Of a stretch of DNA of 6,900 nt, positions 1 to 6,371 are shown piece by piece. Both the position numbers and the translations under genes were made by a program. Below the pieces are notes generated by a model. The model was given only the letters and a program-made list of their open reading frames with translations, had not been told where the DNA came from and made no database searches. This DNA comes from Geminicoccaceae bacterium. GTDB taxonomy: Bacteria; Pseudomonadota; Alphaproteobacteria; Geminicoccales; Geminicoccaceae. Location: NCBI GenBank assembly GCA_030824835.1, contig JAPJRA010000187.1, forward strand, positions 1-6,900, read 5' to 3'. Numbering within the stretch: the first letter of the stretch is position 1; the number at the start of each line of letters is the position of its first letter.

Positions 1-1
1 C

Positions 2-1534
2 ATGATGAGCCATGAAATCCGCGAGCCGATGAATGGCGTCGTCGGCATGGCCCGATTGCTGCGCGACACGCCGCTCGACAACGAGCAGCAGCTTTACGTC
101 GACAGCGCGATCGAGTCGGCAGAGGCGTTGCTGACCATCGTCAACGACATCCTGGATTTGGGCCGGATCGACGCCGGCAGGCTGGAGCTTTCGCCCGTGG
201 ATGTCGAGCTGGCGGCGTTTGTCGACCGCCTGCGCCTGCAGGTCGAACCGCGGGCTCGCGAGCACCAGATCGATTTCCACTGCGAGGTACACCCAGACAC
301 GCCGCGTCTGGTACGTGTCGATCCGGGACGACTACGTCAGGTCGTGCTGAATCTGCTCGGCAATGCGCTGAAGTTCACGACGGTAGGGCACATCGCCTTG
401 CGCGTCGGGCCGGCCACCGCGAGGGCTGGTAAAATCGGCCTCACCCTTAAGGTCGAAGATACCGGTGTCGGCATTCCGGCGACGGCCCTCAAGCGACTGT
501 TCACGTCCTTCAGCCAAGCCGAGGCCGACACGCCACGGCTGTTCGGTGGCAGCGGTCTCGGCCTGATGATCGCTCAACGGCTGACTCGAGCCATGGGCGG
601 CTCGATCTCGGTTACTAGTCGGCCAGGTGAGGGTACTACCTTCCGTGTCAACCTGGCCTTGGATCTGCCTGCCGATCAGCCTGCGGCCGCAGCCGCGATT
701 GCCGGCGCCAACCTGCTAGTTGTCGATCCGGTCGCCCGCACCCGTGAGACGATGGCACAAATCGCCTCTTGCTGGGGGCTCGTCGTCCGCTCGGCCCGCA
801 GCGGGCGGCAGGCTCTCAGTCTTCTGGCAGAGGCGGCCGACCGGGGTGCGGCCTTCGACATCGTGCTGGTGGACCGCAGCCTCAGCAGCCCATCTGCCGA
901 GGAGATCGCGGCCGCAGTCCGTGCTGCGCCGAACCTACGCCATGCGCGGCTAGTCCTGCTCGTCGCCTCGGGAATGCGTGGCGATGCCGCCGCCGCCCAA
1001 GCAGCCGGATTCGCTGCCTATCTGCGCAAGCCGGTGGACGCCGACACGCTGCTGGAATGCCTGCGCACGCTACGCGCCGGATCGAAGGGGGCGACCCCGG
1101 GCCTTGTCACCGTCCACAGCATCTCCGAGCGCCGACAGTCGGGGCTGCACCTATTGCTGGCGGACGACAATCCCGTCAATTGCCGGCTCGCCTCGATCAT
1201 CCTGCAGCGTGCCGGGCATACGGTGGACATCGTGCCGGACGGGCTGCATGCCGTGGAGGCCATGAGCAAACAGGCCTATCAGCTGGTCTTGATGGACGTT
1301 CAGATGCCGAACCTGAATGGCCTTGAGGCCGCGGCGCGGATTCGCGCCTTGCCCGACAGGACCAAGGCTACGACGCCGATCGTCGCGATTACGGCCAATG
1401 CCATGCGCGGCGACCGCGAGGTTTGCCTGGCAGCCGGCATGGACGGCTATATCACCAAGCCGATTTCGGCAGCGAGCCTGCTTGAGGAGATCGCGCGGCA
1501 TGTCCGGCCCGGCACGGCCAGTAGCTTGACATAG
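2..1534 (+). CDS. Hybrid sensor histidine kinase, C-terminal part (HisKA-HATPase-REC-REC), 5' truncated by window
   Basis: Two-component hybrid kinase: autophosphorylation on His, then phosphotransfer to receiver Asp residues. The 510 visible residues begin inside the H-box (SHEIREPMNG, phospho-His at visible residue 4), so the sensor region lies upstream of the window and the Met at position 2 is not the true start. HATPase features follow: N-box around residues 114-125 (Asn117, Asn121), G1 DTGVGIP at 153-159, F-box near 167-171 and G2 GGSGLGL at 182-188. Receiver 1 (about 236-357) is partly degenerate: a single acidic residue D242 instead of a pair, acceptor-position D291 followed by RSLSS rather than the usual MP..DG, S323 and K343. 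Receiver 2 (about 382-502) is canonical: D388/D389, acceptor D432 in LMDVQMP, T464 and K486. No output domain or C-terminal HPt is present, so a separate HPt or response regulator is expected. It ends 80 bases before the pilus operon. A regulatory link to that operon is inferred from adjacency only. Confidence 0.96.
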   Translation: MMSHEIREPMNGVVGMARLLRDTPLDNEQQLYVDSAIESAEALLTIVNDILDLGRIDAGRLELSPVDVELAAFVDRLRLQVEPRAREHQIDFHCEVHPDTPRLVRVDPGRLRQVVLNLLGNALKFTTVGHIALRVGPATARAGKIGLTLKVEDTGVGIPATALKRLFTSFSQAEADTPRLFGGSGLGLMIAQRLTRAMGGSISVTSRPGEGTTFRVNLALDLPADQPAAAAAIAGANLLVVDPVARTRETMAQIASCWGLVVRSARSGRQALSLLAEAADRGAAFDIVLVDRSLSSPSAEEIAAAVRAAPNLRHARLVLLVASGMRGDAAAAQAAGFAAYLRKPVDADTLLECLRTLRAGSKGATPGLVTVHSISERRQSGLHLLLADDNPVNCRLASIILQRAGHTVDIVPDGLHAVEAMSKQAYQLVLMDVQMPNLNGLEAAARIRALPDRTKATTPIVAITANAMRGDREVCLAAGMDGYITKPISAASLLEEIARHVRPGTASSLT

Positions 1535-1614
1535 GCTTCCAAAATTAGCGATTTACCAACGGACTAATTAACGCTAAGGTAGAATTTCGTCCGACACTGT
1601 CGTGGAGGCACAAC
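1535..1614 (+). promoter_or_regulatory. AT-rich upstream region of the pilus operon with TAGAAT box and AATTARCG repeats
   Basis: This spacer is much richer in A and T than its surroundings and holds no gene. TAGAAT at 1580-1585 matches 5 of 6 bases of a sigma-70 type -10 box, but I see no good -35 box at 16-18 bases upstream. AATTAGCG at 1543-1550 recurs as AATTAACG at 1566-1573 (7 of 8 bases, start to start 23 bases). TTAGCG (1545-1550) is also inverted as CGCTAA (1572-1577). The repeats lie just upstream of the -10-like box, where an activator or repressor could bind. The location upstream of a full operon makes a promoter likely, but the exact elements are a guess. Confidence 0.45.
1604..1608 (+). 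promoter_or_regulatory. Ribosome binding site of first SCPU gene
   Basis: GGAGG lies 6 bases before the ATG at 1615. This supports that start over the other-frame ATG at 1602, which has no such site and gives no SCPU-like product. Confidence 0.8.
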
Positions 1615-2097
1615 ATGTCGCGGGCGGTATTCGCCGTAGCCTCGATGTTCGTGGGACTGTCGCTGGCGGCGCCGGTCCGGGCCGGTACCGACACCGATCA
1701 GCTTGCGGTCACCGCCACGGTGCTCAGCGCCTGCTCATTGAGCGGCGGCACGTTGAGCTTCGGCACGTACACGTCGGGCCAGACCGCCAACCTCGATGTC
1801 AATGGCACCATCAACTATGTCAATTGCAGCGGCAGTCTGAGTTTTGCCCTCGATGGCGGTGGCAGCGGCAACGTCAACGGCCGACAGATGAGCTCGAGCA
1901 GCAGCGGTCGGCTCAATTATCAGATCTATCGCAATGCCGCCCGGAATGCGATCTGGGGCACGGGCTCCGACGCCCATGGCGTGGTGCTGATCGGGACGCA
2001 GTCCGGCACCGTGACGGTCTATGGCCGCATCCCGGCAAACCAGGTCGCGAGTGACGGCATCTACACCGATACCGTTAACATCACGCTCACGTTCTGA
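1615..2097 (+). CDS. Spore coat protein U (SCPU) domain pilin, probable major subunit
   Basis: Secreted structural subunit of a Csu-type chaperone-usher pilus. The 160-residue protein has a signal peptide (hydrophobic residues 4-20, likely cleavage after VRA at residue 23). The mature part shows the SCPU pattern: Cys40, FG at 49-50, Cys71 (probable disulfide with Cys40), GRQM at 89-92, LNYQIY at 100-105, a YGRIP segment at 136-140, and the C-terminal beta strand DTVNITLTF ending at Phe160. The 17 residues from the predicted mature start to Cys40 contain alternating hydrophobic positions (L30, V32, A34, V36), as expected for a donor strand that completes the next subunit. A Gly/Ser-rich loop at 81-98 is typical of a surface loop. 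It is first in the operon with the best ribosome binding site among the pilus genes, which suits the most abundant subunit. Spore coat in the family name comes from Myxococcus and does not imply sporulation here. The domain assignment is firm; the major-subunit role is inferred. Confidence 0.93.
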   Translation: MSRAVFAVASMFVGLSLAAPVRAGTDTDQLAVTATVLSACSLSGGTLSFGTYTSGQTANLDVNGTINYVNCSGSLSFALDGGGSGNVNGRQMSSSSSGRLNYQIYRNAARNAIWGTGSDAHGVVLIGTQSGTVTVYGRIPANQVASDGIYTDTVNITLTF

Positions 2098-2108
2098 GCC
2101 GGTAGAGC

Positions 2109-2813
2109 ATGGCGCCCTTCCTGCTCCTCACGGCGTTACTGCTGGCGGCGCCACAGATGGTGTGGGCGGCTGCGCTCAGCGTGGCACCGACGCGCATTGA
2201 GCTTGGGCCGGACGACCGATCCGCAGTCGTGACCCTGCAGAATGACGGCAGCGAAGCGGTGATGCTGCAAGTCCAAACCTTCGCTTGGCCACGGACGCCG
2301 GCCACGAGCGATCTCGAGCCGACCCGCGACATCCTGGCGGTACCGCCGGTCTTTGCCCTCGCCGGCAAGGGCAAGCAGATCATTCGCGTGGCGCTGCGCG
2401 GCCCGCCACCTGCAGACCGGGAGCAGGCGTATCGGCTGCTGATCACCGAGGTTCCCCGTGGCGGCAATGACGATACGGGTGTCAGGTTCGCTCTGCGCCT
2501 CAGCCTGCCGGTGTTTGTGACCCCACCAGGAGCGGCGCCTCTGATCGGCTGGACGATAATGCACACGGACGGCTCGCCGCAGCTCGCAGTGGACAATCGG
2601 GGCACCGCCCATCTGCAGGTGCGGCGGATCACGCTGCGAGCACCGGGCCGATCGCAGCCTTTGCAGACCATCGAGGACGGTGCCTACCTGCTGTCCGGGC
2701 AGTCCATAACCTGGGCGCTGACCGAGCTCGCCGCGGCACAGCGTATCCTTCAGCTTGAGGCTGAGACCAACCTTGGCCCGATCCAGGCTGCCATCGACCT
2801 GCCGCAGGGCTAG
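2109..2813 (+). CDS. Periplasmic pilus chaperone (PapD/CsuC-like)
   Basis: Immunoglobulin-fold chaperone that binds pilus subunits in the periplasm, lends them a strand, and delivers them to the usher. The 234 residues are a normal length. The signal peptide covers residues 1-20 (cleavage near VWA/AAL). The mature protein starts with the first beta strand LSVAPTRIEL, including the conserved Arg of the P(T/S)R motif at residue 29. Further family motifs are KGKQIIRVALRG (86-97), the YRLLITEVP segment (108-116), and an FALRLSLPVFVTPP strand (127-140) matching the subunit-binding edge strand of Csu-type chaperones. A second domain of about 145-234 contains the VDNRGTAHLQV motif common to this family. 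It starts 11 bases after the first SCPU gene. The upstream GGTAGAG sits too close to the ATG to be a strong ribosome binding site, so translation is probably coupled to the upstream gene. Its 3' end overlaps the usher reading frame. Confidence 0.94.
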   Translation: MAPFLLLTALLLAAPQMVWAAALSVAPTRIELGPDDRSAVVTLQNDGSEAVMLQVQTFAWPRTPATSDLEPTRDILAVPPVFALAGKGKQIIRVALRGPPPADREQAYRLLITEVPRGGNDDTGVRFALRLSLPVFVTPPGAAPLIGWTIMHTDGSPQLAVDNRGTAHLQVRRITLRAPGRSQPLQTIEDGAYLLSGQSITWALTELAAAQRILQLEAETNLGPIQAAIDLPQG

Positions 2814-5454
2814 TCTGCTCGCCACGGCCGCCCTGGCGGTCGCTTGGTCGGGCCATCACGTGGCCGGCGATGAGCGGCAGCCTGTTCCCCAGCCCCTGAA
2901 CAACCACCAAGAGCCAGCACCGATGGCGCTGGCTCTGGCCCGCCAGCTGTTGCAGCGAGCCGCCGGTCGCCCGCGCGACCGGGCGCTGATGCTACCGATT
3001 GCCGCGACACCGGCGGCATCGGACGTGGCACCGGCCGCCGGCCCCGCCGCACCCGCTCCTGTTCCCACCCAGCCAGCCGTGGTGGTGCCTGACTCTTCGC
3101 CAGCGGCTAGTGAGGCGGTCACTGTGGCGACGCCGCTAGCATCGATTCTGCCCGATGTCAGCTCGGCGCCCGCCAAGCAGGTTGCCCCCACTCTGCCGCC
3201 GGCGCGGCGCGACCCCGTGTTGCCGCCGCTGGTCGAGCACGAGTCGTGGCGCGAGTGGCTGCTGTCGGTTCGGTTGAATGGTCAGGCCGTCAGTCAGGGC
3301 GGGTTGTTTGTCGAGGCACCTTCGGGTGGCCTCGCGGCCCAGCTGGCCTTGCTCGAGGCTTGGCGCGTGAAGACCGACCCCGCGCAGGTGCTCACCTTCG
3401 AAGGGCAGCCATATTATCCACTGGCCGCCATCCAGGGTGCCACGTTCGTGCTCGACCCCAAGGCCCTGTCGCTCACGCTCGAGGTCCCGCCGGACGGTTT
3501 CGTCCCTTTCAACTCGGCCGCACCCCCGAACGAAGTGCCGCGACCGGTCTCGGGCACGGGTGCCTTTATGGATTATGATCTGCTCTATCAGGTCGGGGAC
3601 GGGGTCGATACTGGCCTCGGCGGGCTGCTCGAGCTCGGCGCTTTTCACGCGGCTGGCAATGCACTGACCAGCCTGCGCCTGCAGGACCTGACCGACAGCC
3701 CGAACATCGTTCGCCTCGATACGGCGTTGAGCCGAGATCTGCCGGAAACGAGGCGCACGGTTCGGCTGGGCGACAGCATTGCGACTGGTGGCGCCTTGGC
3801 GCCGCCGGTGCGGTTCGCCGGCCTGCAATACGCGACCAACTTCGGCACCGACCCGACCTTCGTCACCTTTCCATTGCCCACCATCGGTGGCCTGGCACGG
3901 CAGGACTCGGTGGTAAACGTGTTCATCGACAATGTTCAGCGCGAGGCACGTGCCGTCCCGGCGGGCCCGTTCACGCTGGACAGCCTGCCGGTGGTCACCG
4001 GCGCTGGCGAGGTCCAGCTGCGGGTGACGGACCTGCTCGGTCGGGACCAGCTCGTCACCCAATCCTACTACGTCAGCTCGCGTCTGCTTAAGGAAGGGCT
4101 GTACGATTTCGGCTACCAGGCTGGCGCGGAGCGTCGCGACTATGGCTCGCGCAGTTTCGACTACGGTGCGGCTCTGGCTACAGGCACGCATCGCTACGGC
4201 TTCACCAACCGATTCACAGGTGAGGTGCATGGTGAGCTCGAGCTCGACCAACAAAGCCTCGCCACCGGGGGTGCCTACCTGCTCGGCCATGCCGGGGTCG
4301 TCAGCGGCGGCGTCGGGGCCGGCAGCAGCAAGGACGGCCCAGGCGTCCTGGGCGAGATCGGCTATGAGTATGATGGCCGCAGCTTCAGTTTCGGCGCCCG
4401 CACGCGGTACACGAGTGACAACTTCCGTCAGGCCGGCGGCGACGAGCAGGCAGCACGCGTCGATCAGCTCAATCTCGGCCTCGATTTCGGCCAGATGGGG
4501 CGTGTGGGCGTGCTGGGGCTGCATCGTGACGGTCGCGACACCGAAGATGCGACTACCATTGCCGCCACCTACAGCGTTGCCCTTGGTCCCGGGGCATTGA
4601 CGCTGCGCGCCGCCCAACTGCTGCAGCCAGACCGGGAGCTGGCGCTGACCGCCCTCTATACAATCCCCTTGGGACCACGCCGCTCGGTCACCTCGGAGCT
4701 ACTCAAGCGAAGTGGCGACTACGCTGCGCGCGGCGTGTTCCGGCAGACCCGCGGCGCCAGTGATATTGGCGTCGACTATCGGATCGCGGCCGAGAGCGGC
4801 ACCCGCTACAGCAGCGGCGACGCCCGGCTCGGCTACCAGTCTGTGCTTGGTGGGGTAGATCTCGACGTGGAGCGCTTCGACGGCAGTAATGCGCTGCGTG
4901 CCGGCGTCAACGGCAGTGTGGCGTTGGTCGATGGCAAGGTCGCCATGTCGCGTCGGATCGATCGCGCATTCGGTATGGTCAATCTTCCCGGATTTCCCGA
5001 TGTGCGGGTTTATCTCGACAATCGCGAGGCTGGCCGTACCGACGGCAATGGTCGGCTGCTCCTGCCCGGGCTGCGGCCGTACGAGAGCAACCGCGTTCGC
5101 CTGGCCGTCGATGATCTCCCGCTCGATGCCGAGATCGGCGCCGCCGAAGTCGACGCTGTTCCGTTCGAGCGCAGCGGGATGACCATTGCCTTTCCGCTTA
5201 CCCACAGTGAGCAGGCGACGGCTTGCCTGCAGGACGGGCACGGTCAGCCGCTGCCGGTCGGCCTCAGGCTGCGCAGCGCCGATGGAACGGTGACGGCGTG
5301 GGTCGCGCGCGACGGATTCAGCCAGATCAAAGGGCCGTTGTCGGCATCGACGGTGATCGAGAGTGAGCCGGGCGAGGAGCATTTTGCCTGCAAGCTACCA
5401 GCGGCCCCGGACAATGGGCTGTTGCCCGACCTGGGTACGATAGCATGTCGCTGA
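2755..5454 (+). CDS. Outer-membrane usher of Csu-type pilus (FimD/CsuD-like), start uncertain
   Basis: Beta-barrel pore that receives chaperone-subunit complexes, catalyses donor-strand exchange and exports the fibre. Numbering is from TTG 2755, giving 899 residues. A positively charged start and hydrophobic segment 19-31 form a signal peptide. A Pro/Ala-rich linker (about 38-158) follows, then the usher N-terminal domain (about 165-250, LLSVRLNGQ and a TFEGQPYYPL segment). The barrel begins near FMDYDLLYQ (271). The plug-like domain (about 385-440) shows VFIDNVQREARAVPAGPF, SLPVVTGAGEVQLRV and DLLGR. The C-terminal domains include the signature LPGFPDVRVYLDNREAGRTD (744-763), LLLPGLRPYESNRV (768-781), and Cys824, Cys879 and Cys898 (an odd number; which two pair is unclear). 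The frame opens after a stop at 2719, so the only starts ahead of the signal peptide are TTG 2755, TTG 2773 or a rarer CTG. ATG 2923 would remove the export signal. None has a good ribosome binding site. The 59-base overlap with the chaperone suggests coupled translation. Confidence 0.93.
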   Translation: MRLRPTLARSRLPSTCRRASLLATAALAVAWSGHHVAGDERQPVPQPLNNHQEPAPMALALARQLLQRAAGRPRDRALMLPIAATPAASDVAPAAGPAAPAPVPTQPAVVVPDSSPAASEAVTVATPLASILPDVSSAPAKQVAPTLPPARRDPVLPPLVEHESWREWLLSVRLNGQAVSQGGLFVEAPSGGLAAQLALLEAWRVKTDPAQVLTFEGQPYYPLAAIQGATFVLDPKALSLTLEVPPDGFVPFNSAAPPNEVPRPVSGTGAFMDYDLLYQVGDGVDTGLGGLLELGAFHAAGNALTSLRLQDLTDSPNIVRLDTALSRDLPETRRTVRLGDSIATGGALAPPVRFAGLQYATNFGTDPTFVTFPLPTIGGLARQDSVVNVFIDNVQREARAVPAGPFTLDSLPVVTGAGEVQLRVTDLLGRDQLVTQSYYVSSRLLKEGLYDFGYQAGAERRDYGSRSFDYGAALATGTHRYGFTNRFTGEVHGELELDQQSLATGGAYLLGHAGVVSGGVGAGSSKDGPGVLGEIGYEYDGRSFSFGARTRYTSDNFRQAGGDEQAARVDQLNLGLDFGQMGRVGVLGLHRDGRDTEDATTIAATYSVALGPGALTLRAAQLLQPDRELALTALYTIPLGPRRSVTSELLKRSGDYAARGVFRQTRGASDIGVDYRIAAESGTRYSSGDARLGYQSVLGGVDLDVERFDGSNALRAGVNGSVALVDGKVAMSRRIDRAFGMVNLPGFPDVRVYLDNREAGRTDGNGRLLLPGLRPYESNRVRLAVDDLPLDAEIGAAEVDAVPFERSGMTIAFPLTHSEQATACLQDGHGQPLPVGLRLRSADGTVTAWVARDGFSQIKGPLSASTVIESEPGEEHFACKLPAAPDNGLLPDLGTIACR

Positions 5455-5885
5455 ATGGCCCGCTGTTCCTGGCGCTGCTGAGTGCTGCGTGCTGGGCGGG
5501 ACCGGCTCTGGCCGTCTGCGGCGTCGACACGGAACCTGTGGCCTTCGGCATTATCGACCCACAACGGCAAACCCGCGGCACGGGCGAGGTCGTCATCCAT
5601 TGTGACGCGACGACGACGGTCACGGTTGGGCTCTCGCCGGGCGGTGGCGGCAGCGGTGGCAGGCGCATGCGGGGATCGGGCGGCGGTCGGGTCGACTATT
5701 TCCTGTTCGCCGATGCCGGCAACTCCGTGCCATGGGGAGATGGTGCGGCTATCGGCAACCCCGTCACCGCCTTGGCGGAGGGCGGCGCGGCAAAGCGGCT
5801 CACCATCTATGGCGTCATCCCCAGCCAGGGCGGCATCGACGCCGGTGAGTACGACGACAGCCTGCAAGTTACGCTCACCTTCTGA
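5445..5885 (+). CDS. Second SCPU-domain protein, probable pilus tip subunit lacking donor strand
   Basis: Exported subunit of the same pilus, 146 residues. Signal peptide 1-23 has likely cleavage after ALA, leaving Cys25 as the second mature residue. Alignment by eye with the first SCPU protein is clear: Cys25 to FG (34-35) has the same spacing as Cys40 to FG (49-50), then Cys53 matches Cys71, GRRM (72-75) matches GRQM, VDYFLFAD matches LNYQIYRN, TIYGVIP (120-126) matches TVYGRIP, and it ends LQVTLTF. The stretch before the first Cys that serves as donor strand in the first protein is absent, so this subunit could accept but not donate a strand, as tip subunits do. The loop at 66-81 is very Gly/Arg-rich. 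Its ATG overlaps the usher stop by 10 bases (ATGTCGCTGA), a strong sign of coupled expression, and no good separate ribosome binding site is seen. It is much shorter than two-domain tip adhesins such as FimH. Family firm; tip role inferred. Confidence 0.9.
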   Translation: MSLNGPLFLALLSAACWAGPALAVCGVDTEPVAFGIIDPQRQTRGTGEVVIHCDATTTVTVGLSPGGGGSGGRRMRGSGGGRVDYFLFADAGNSVPWGDGAAIGNPVTALAEGGAAKRLTIYGVIPSQGGIDAGEYDDSLQVTLTF

Positions 5886-5894
5886 GCTTCGCAT

Positions 5895-5919
5895 AGCCGG
5901 ATGCATCGGAGGGCCGGCT
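5895..5919 (+). repeat. Weak hairpin after the pilus operon
   Basis: AGCCGG (5895-5900) and CCGGCT (5914-5919) can form a 6-bp stem with a 13-base loop, 9 bases after the second SCPU stop codon. No T-run follows, so it is not a standard intrinsic terminator. It could slow transcription or protect the 3' end, or be chance in GC-rich DNA. The rest of 5886-5994 shows no convincing promoter. Confidence 0.25.
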
Positions 5920-5984
5920 CGCCGCCGTCATGATCATCGCGTGGGATAAGCTCCGCAAATCGATCGGGATCAGAGAACCCGAGC

Positions 5985-5990
5985 GGAGGA
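5985..5990 (+). promoter_or_regulatory. Strong ribosome binding site of the miniature SCPU-like gene
   Basis: GGAGGA ends 4 bases before ATG 5995. With the site at 1604, it is the best match to the anti-Shine-Dalgarno sequence in the window. It indicates that the small gene is really translated, and independently of upstream ribosomes. Confidence 0.8.
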
Positions 5991-5994
5991 AACC

Positions 5995-6309
5995 ATGCGA
6001 AGCCCGAGCGTCCGCGCGATTGCTCTCGCGCCCGTCATCGCTGTCGCCCTGTTTGGTACCTGCACCGGCCTCGGCTGGGCCGGTCAGGTCCGTGGCACGG
6101 TAGGGATAACGGTCCGTGTCGTCGCATCCTGCTCCGCGGCCGCCGCATCGGAAAGCGATGTGACGGTCGGGGCGGCCTGCCCCCACGCCAGCGCACCGCT
6201 CGCCGTCATGACGGAATCCGTGGCCCCGGATGCGGCCCCTGCGGAAGCTTACAACGTCGATGAAGTTGCGGCGGGCGCAGACGTCCGGTACCTTACGCTG
6301 ATCTACTGA
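5995..6309 (+). CDS. Small exported protein, miniature SCPU-like, function unknown
   Basis: A 104-residue protein that no named family clearly covers. Signal peptide: Arg2 and Arg7, hydrophobic residues 8-28, likely cleavage after GWA at 29. The mature part has about 75 residues. From predicted cleavage to the first mature Cys (Cys46) is 17 residues, the same as in the first SCPU protein, with matching alternating hydrophobics (TVGITVRVVASC against LAVTATVLSAC). Cys62, followed by PHASAPLAVM, resembles the second SCPU Cys and its following strand. The end, VRYLTLIY, resembles LQVTLTF. At DNA level the last 17 bases (6293-6309) match 14 of 17 bases at the end of the second SCPU gene (5869-5885). 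Against the second SCPU protein it has about 50 fewer residues after the second Cys: the GR.M, LxYxLY and YGxIP blocks are missing, replaced by an Ala/Pro/acidic linker. The frame is intact and the ribosome binding site strong, so it looks like a functional reduced protein rather than debris. It could instead be an unrelated small periplasmic protein. Confidence 0.75.
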   Translation: MRSPSVRAIALAPVIAVALFGTCTGLGWAGQVRGTVGITVRVVASCSAAAASESDVTVGAACPHASAPLAVMTESVAPDAAPAEAYNVDEVAAGADVRYLTLIY

Positions 6310-6353
6310 CTACCTTCGACGGCAATAGGTCCAGCACAGTTTTTTCTTCCGAT

Positions 6354-6371
6354 TATGCTTGATAGAGCATA
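6354..6371 (+). repeat. Inverted repeat in AT-rich spacer before the transglycosylase gene
   Basis: TATGCT (6354-6359), a 6-base spacer, and AGCATA (6366-6371) form a perfect 6-bp inverted repeat. A T-run (6340-6345) lies just upstream without a clear stem before it. TTGATA at 6359-6364 matches 5 of 6 bases of a -35 box, but the best -10 candidate, GATATC at 6383-6388 (18-base spacing), is poor. The 6310-6414 spacer probably holds the promoter of the downstream gene, with the repeat as a possible operator. It contains no gene that I can see. Confidence 0.35.

Noticed and set aside
1526..1531. Perfect TTGACA as a -35 box for the pilus operon
   Set aside because: It is formed by the last codons of the kinase, and no acceptable -10 box lies 16-18 bases downstream; the TAGAAT box at 1580 is far too distant.
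1552..1571. Possible CtrA site (TTAA-N7-TTAA type) upstream of the pilus operon
   Set aside because: TTTA at 1552 and TTAA at 1568 are separated by 12 bases rather than 7, and no second half-site fits.
3136..4617. A 493-codon open frame on the minus strand
   Set aside because: It lies fully antisense to the usher, has no recognisable domain or good start context, and is what high-GC coding DNA produces in the opposite strand.
5244..5906. A 220-codon minus-strand frame across the usher end and the second SCPU gene
   Set aside because: It overlaps two well-supported genes and encodes a low-complexity Arg/Ala-rich sequence without family motifs.
5895..5919. Intrinsic terminator after the second SCPU gene
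   Set aside because: The stem is only 6 bp with a 13-base loop and no T-run, so it is listed only as a weak hairpin.
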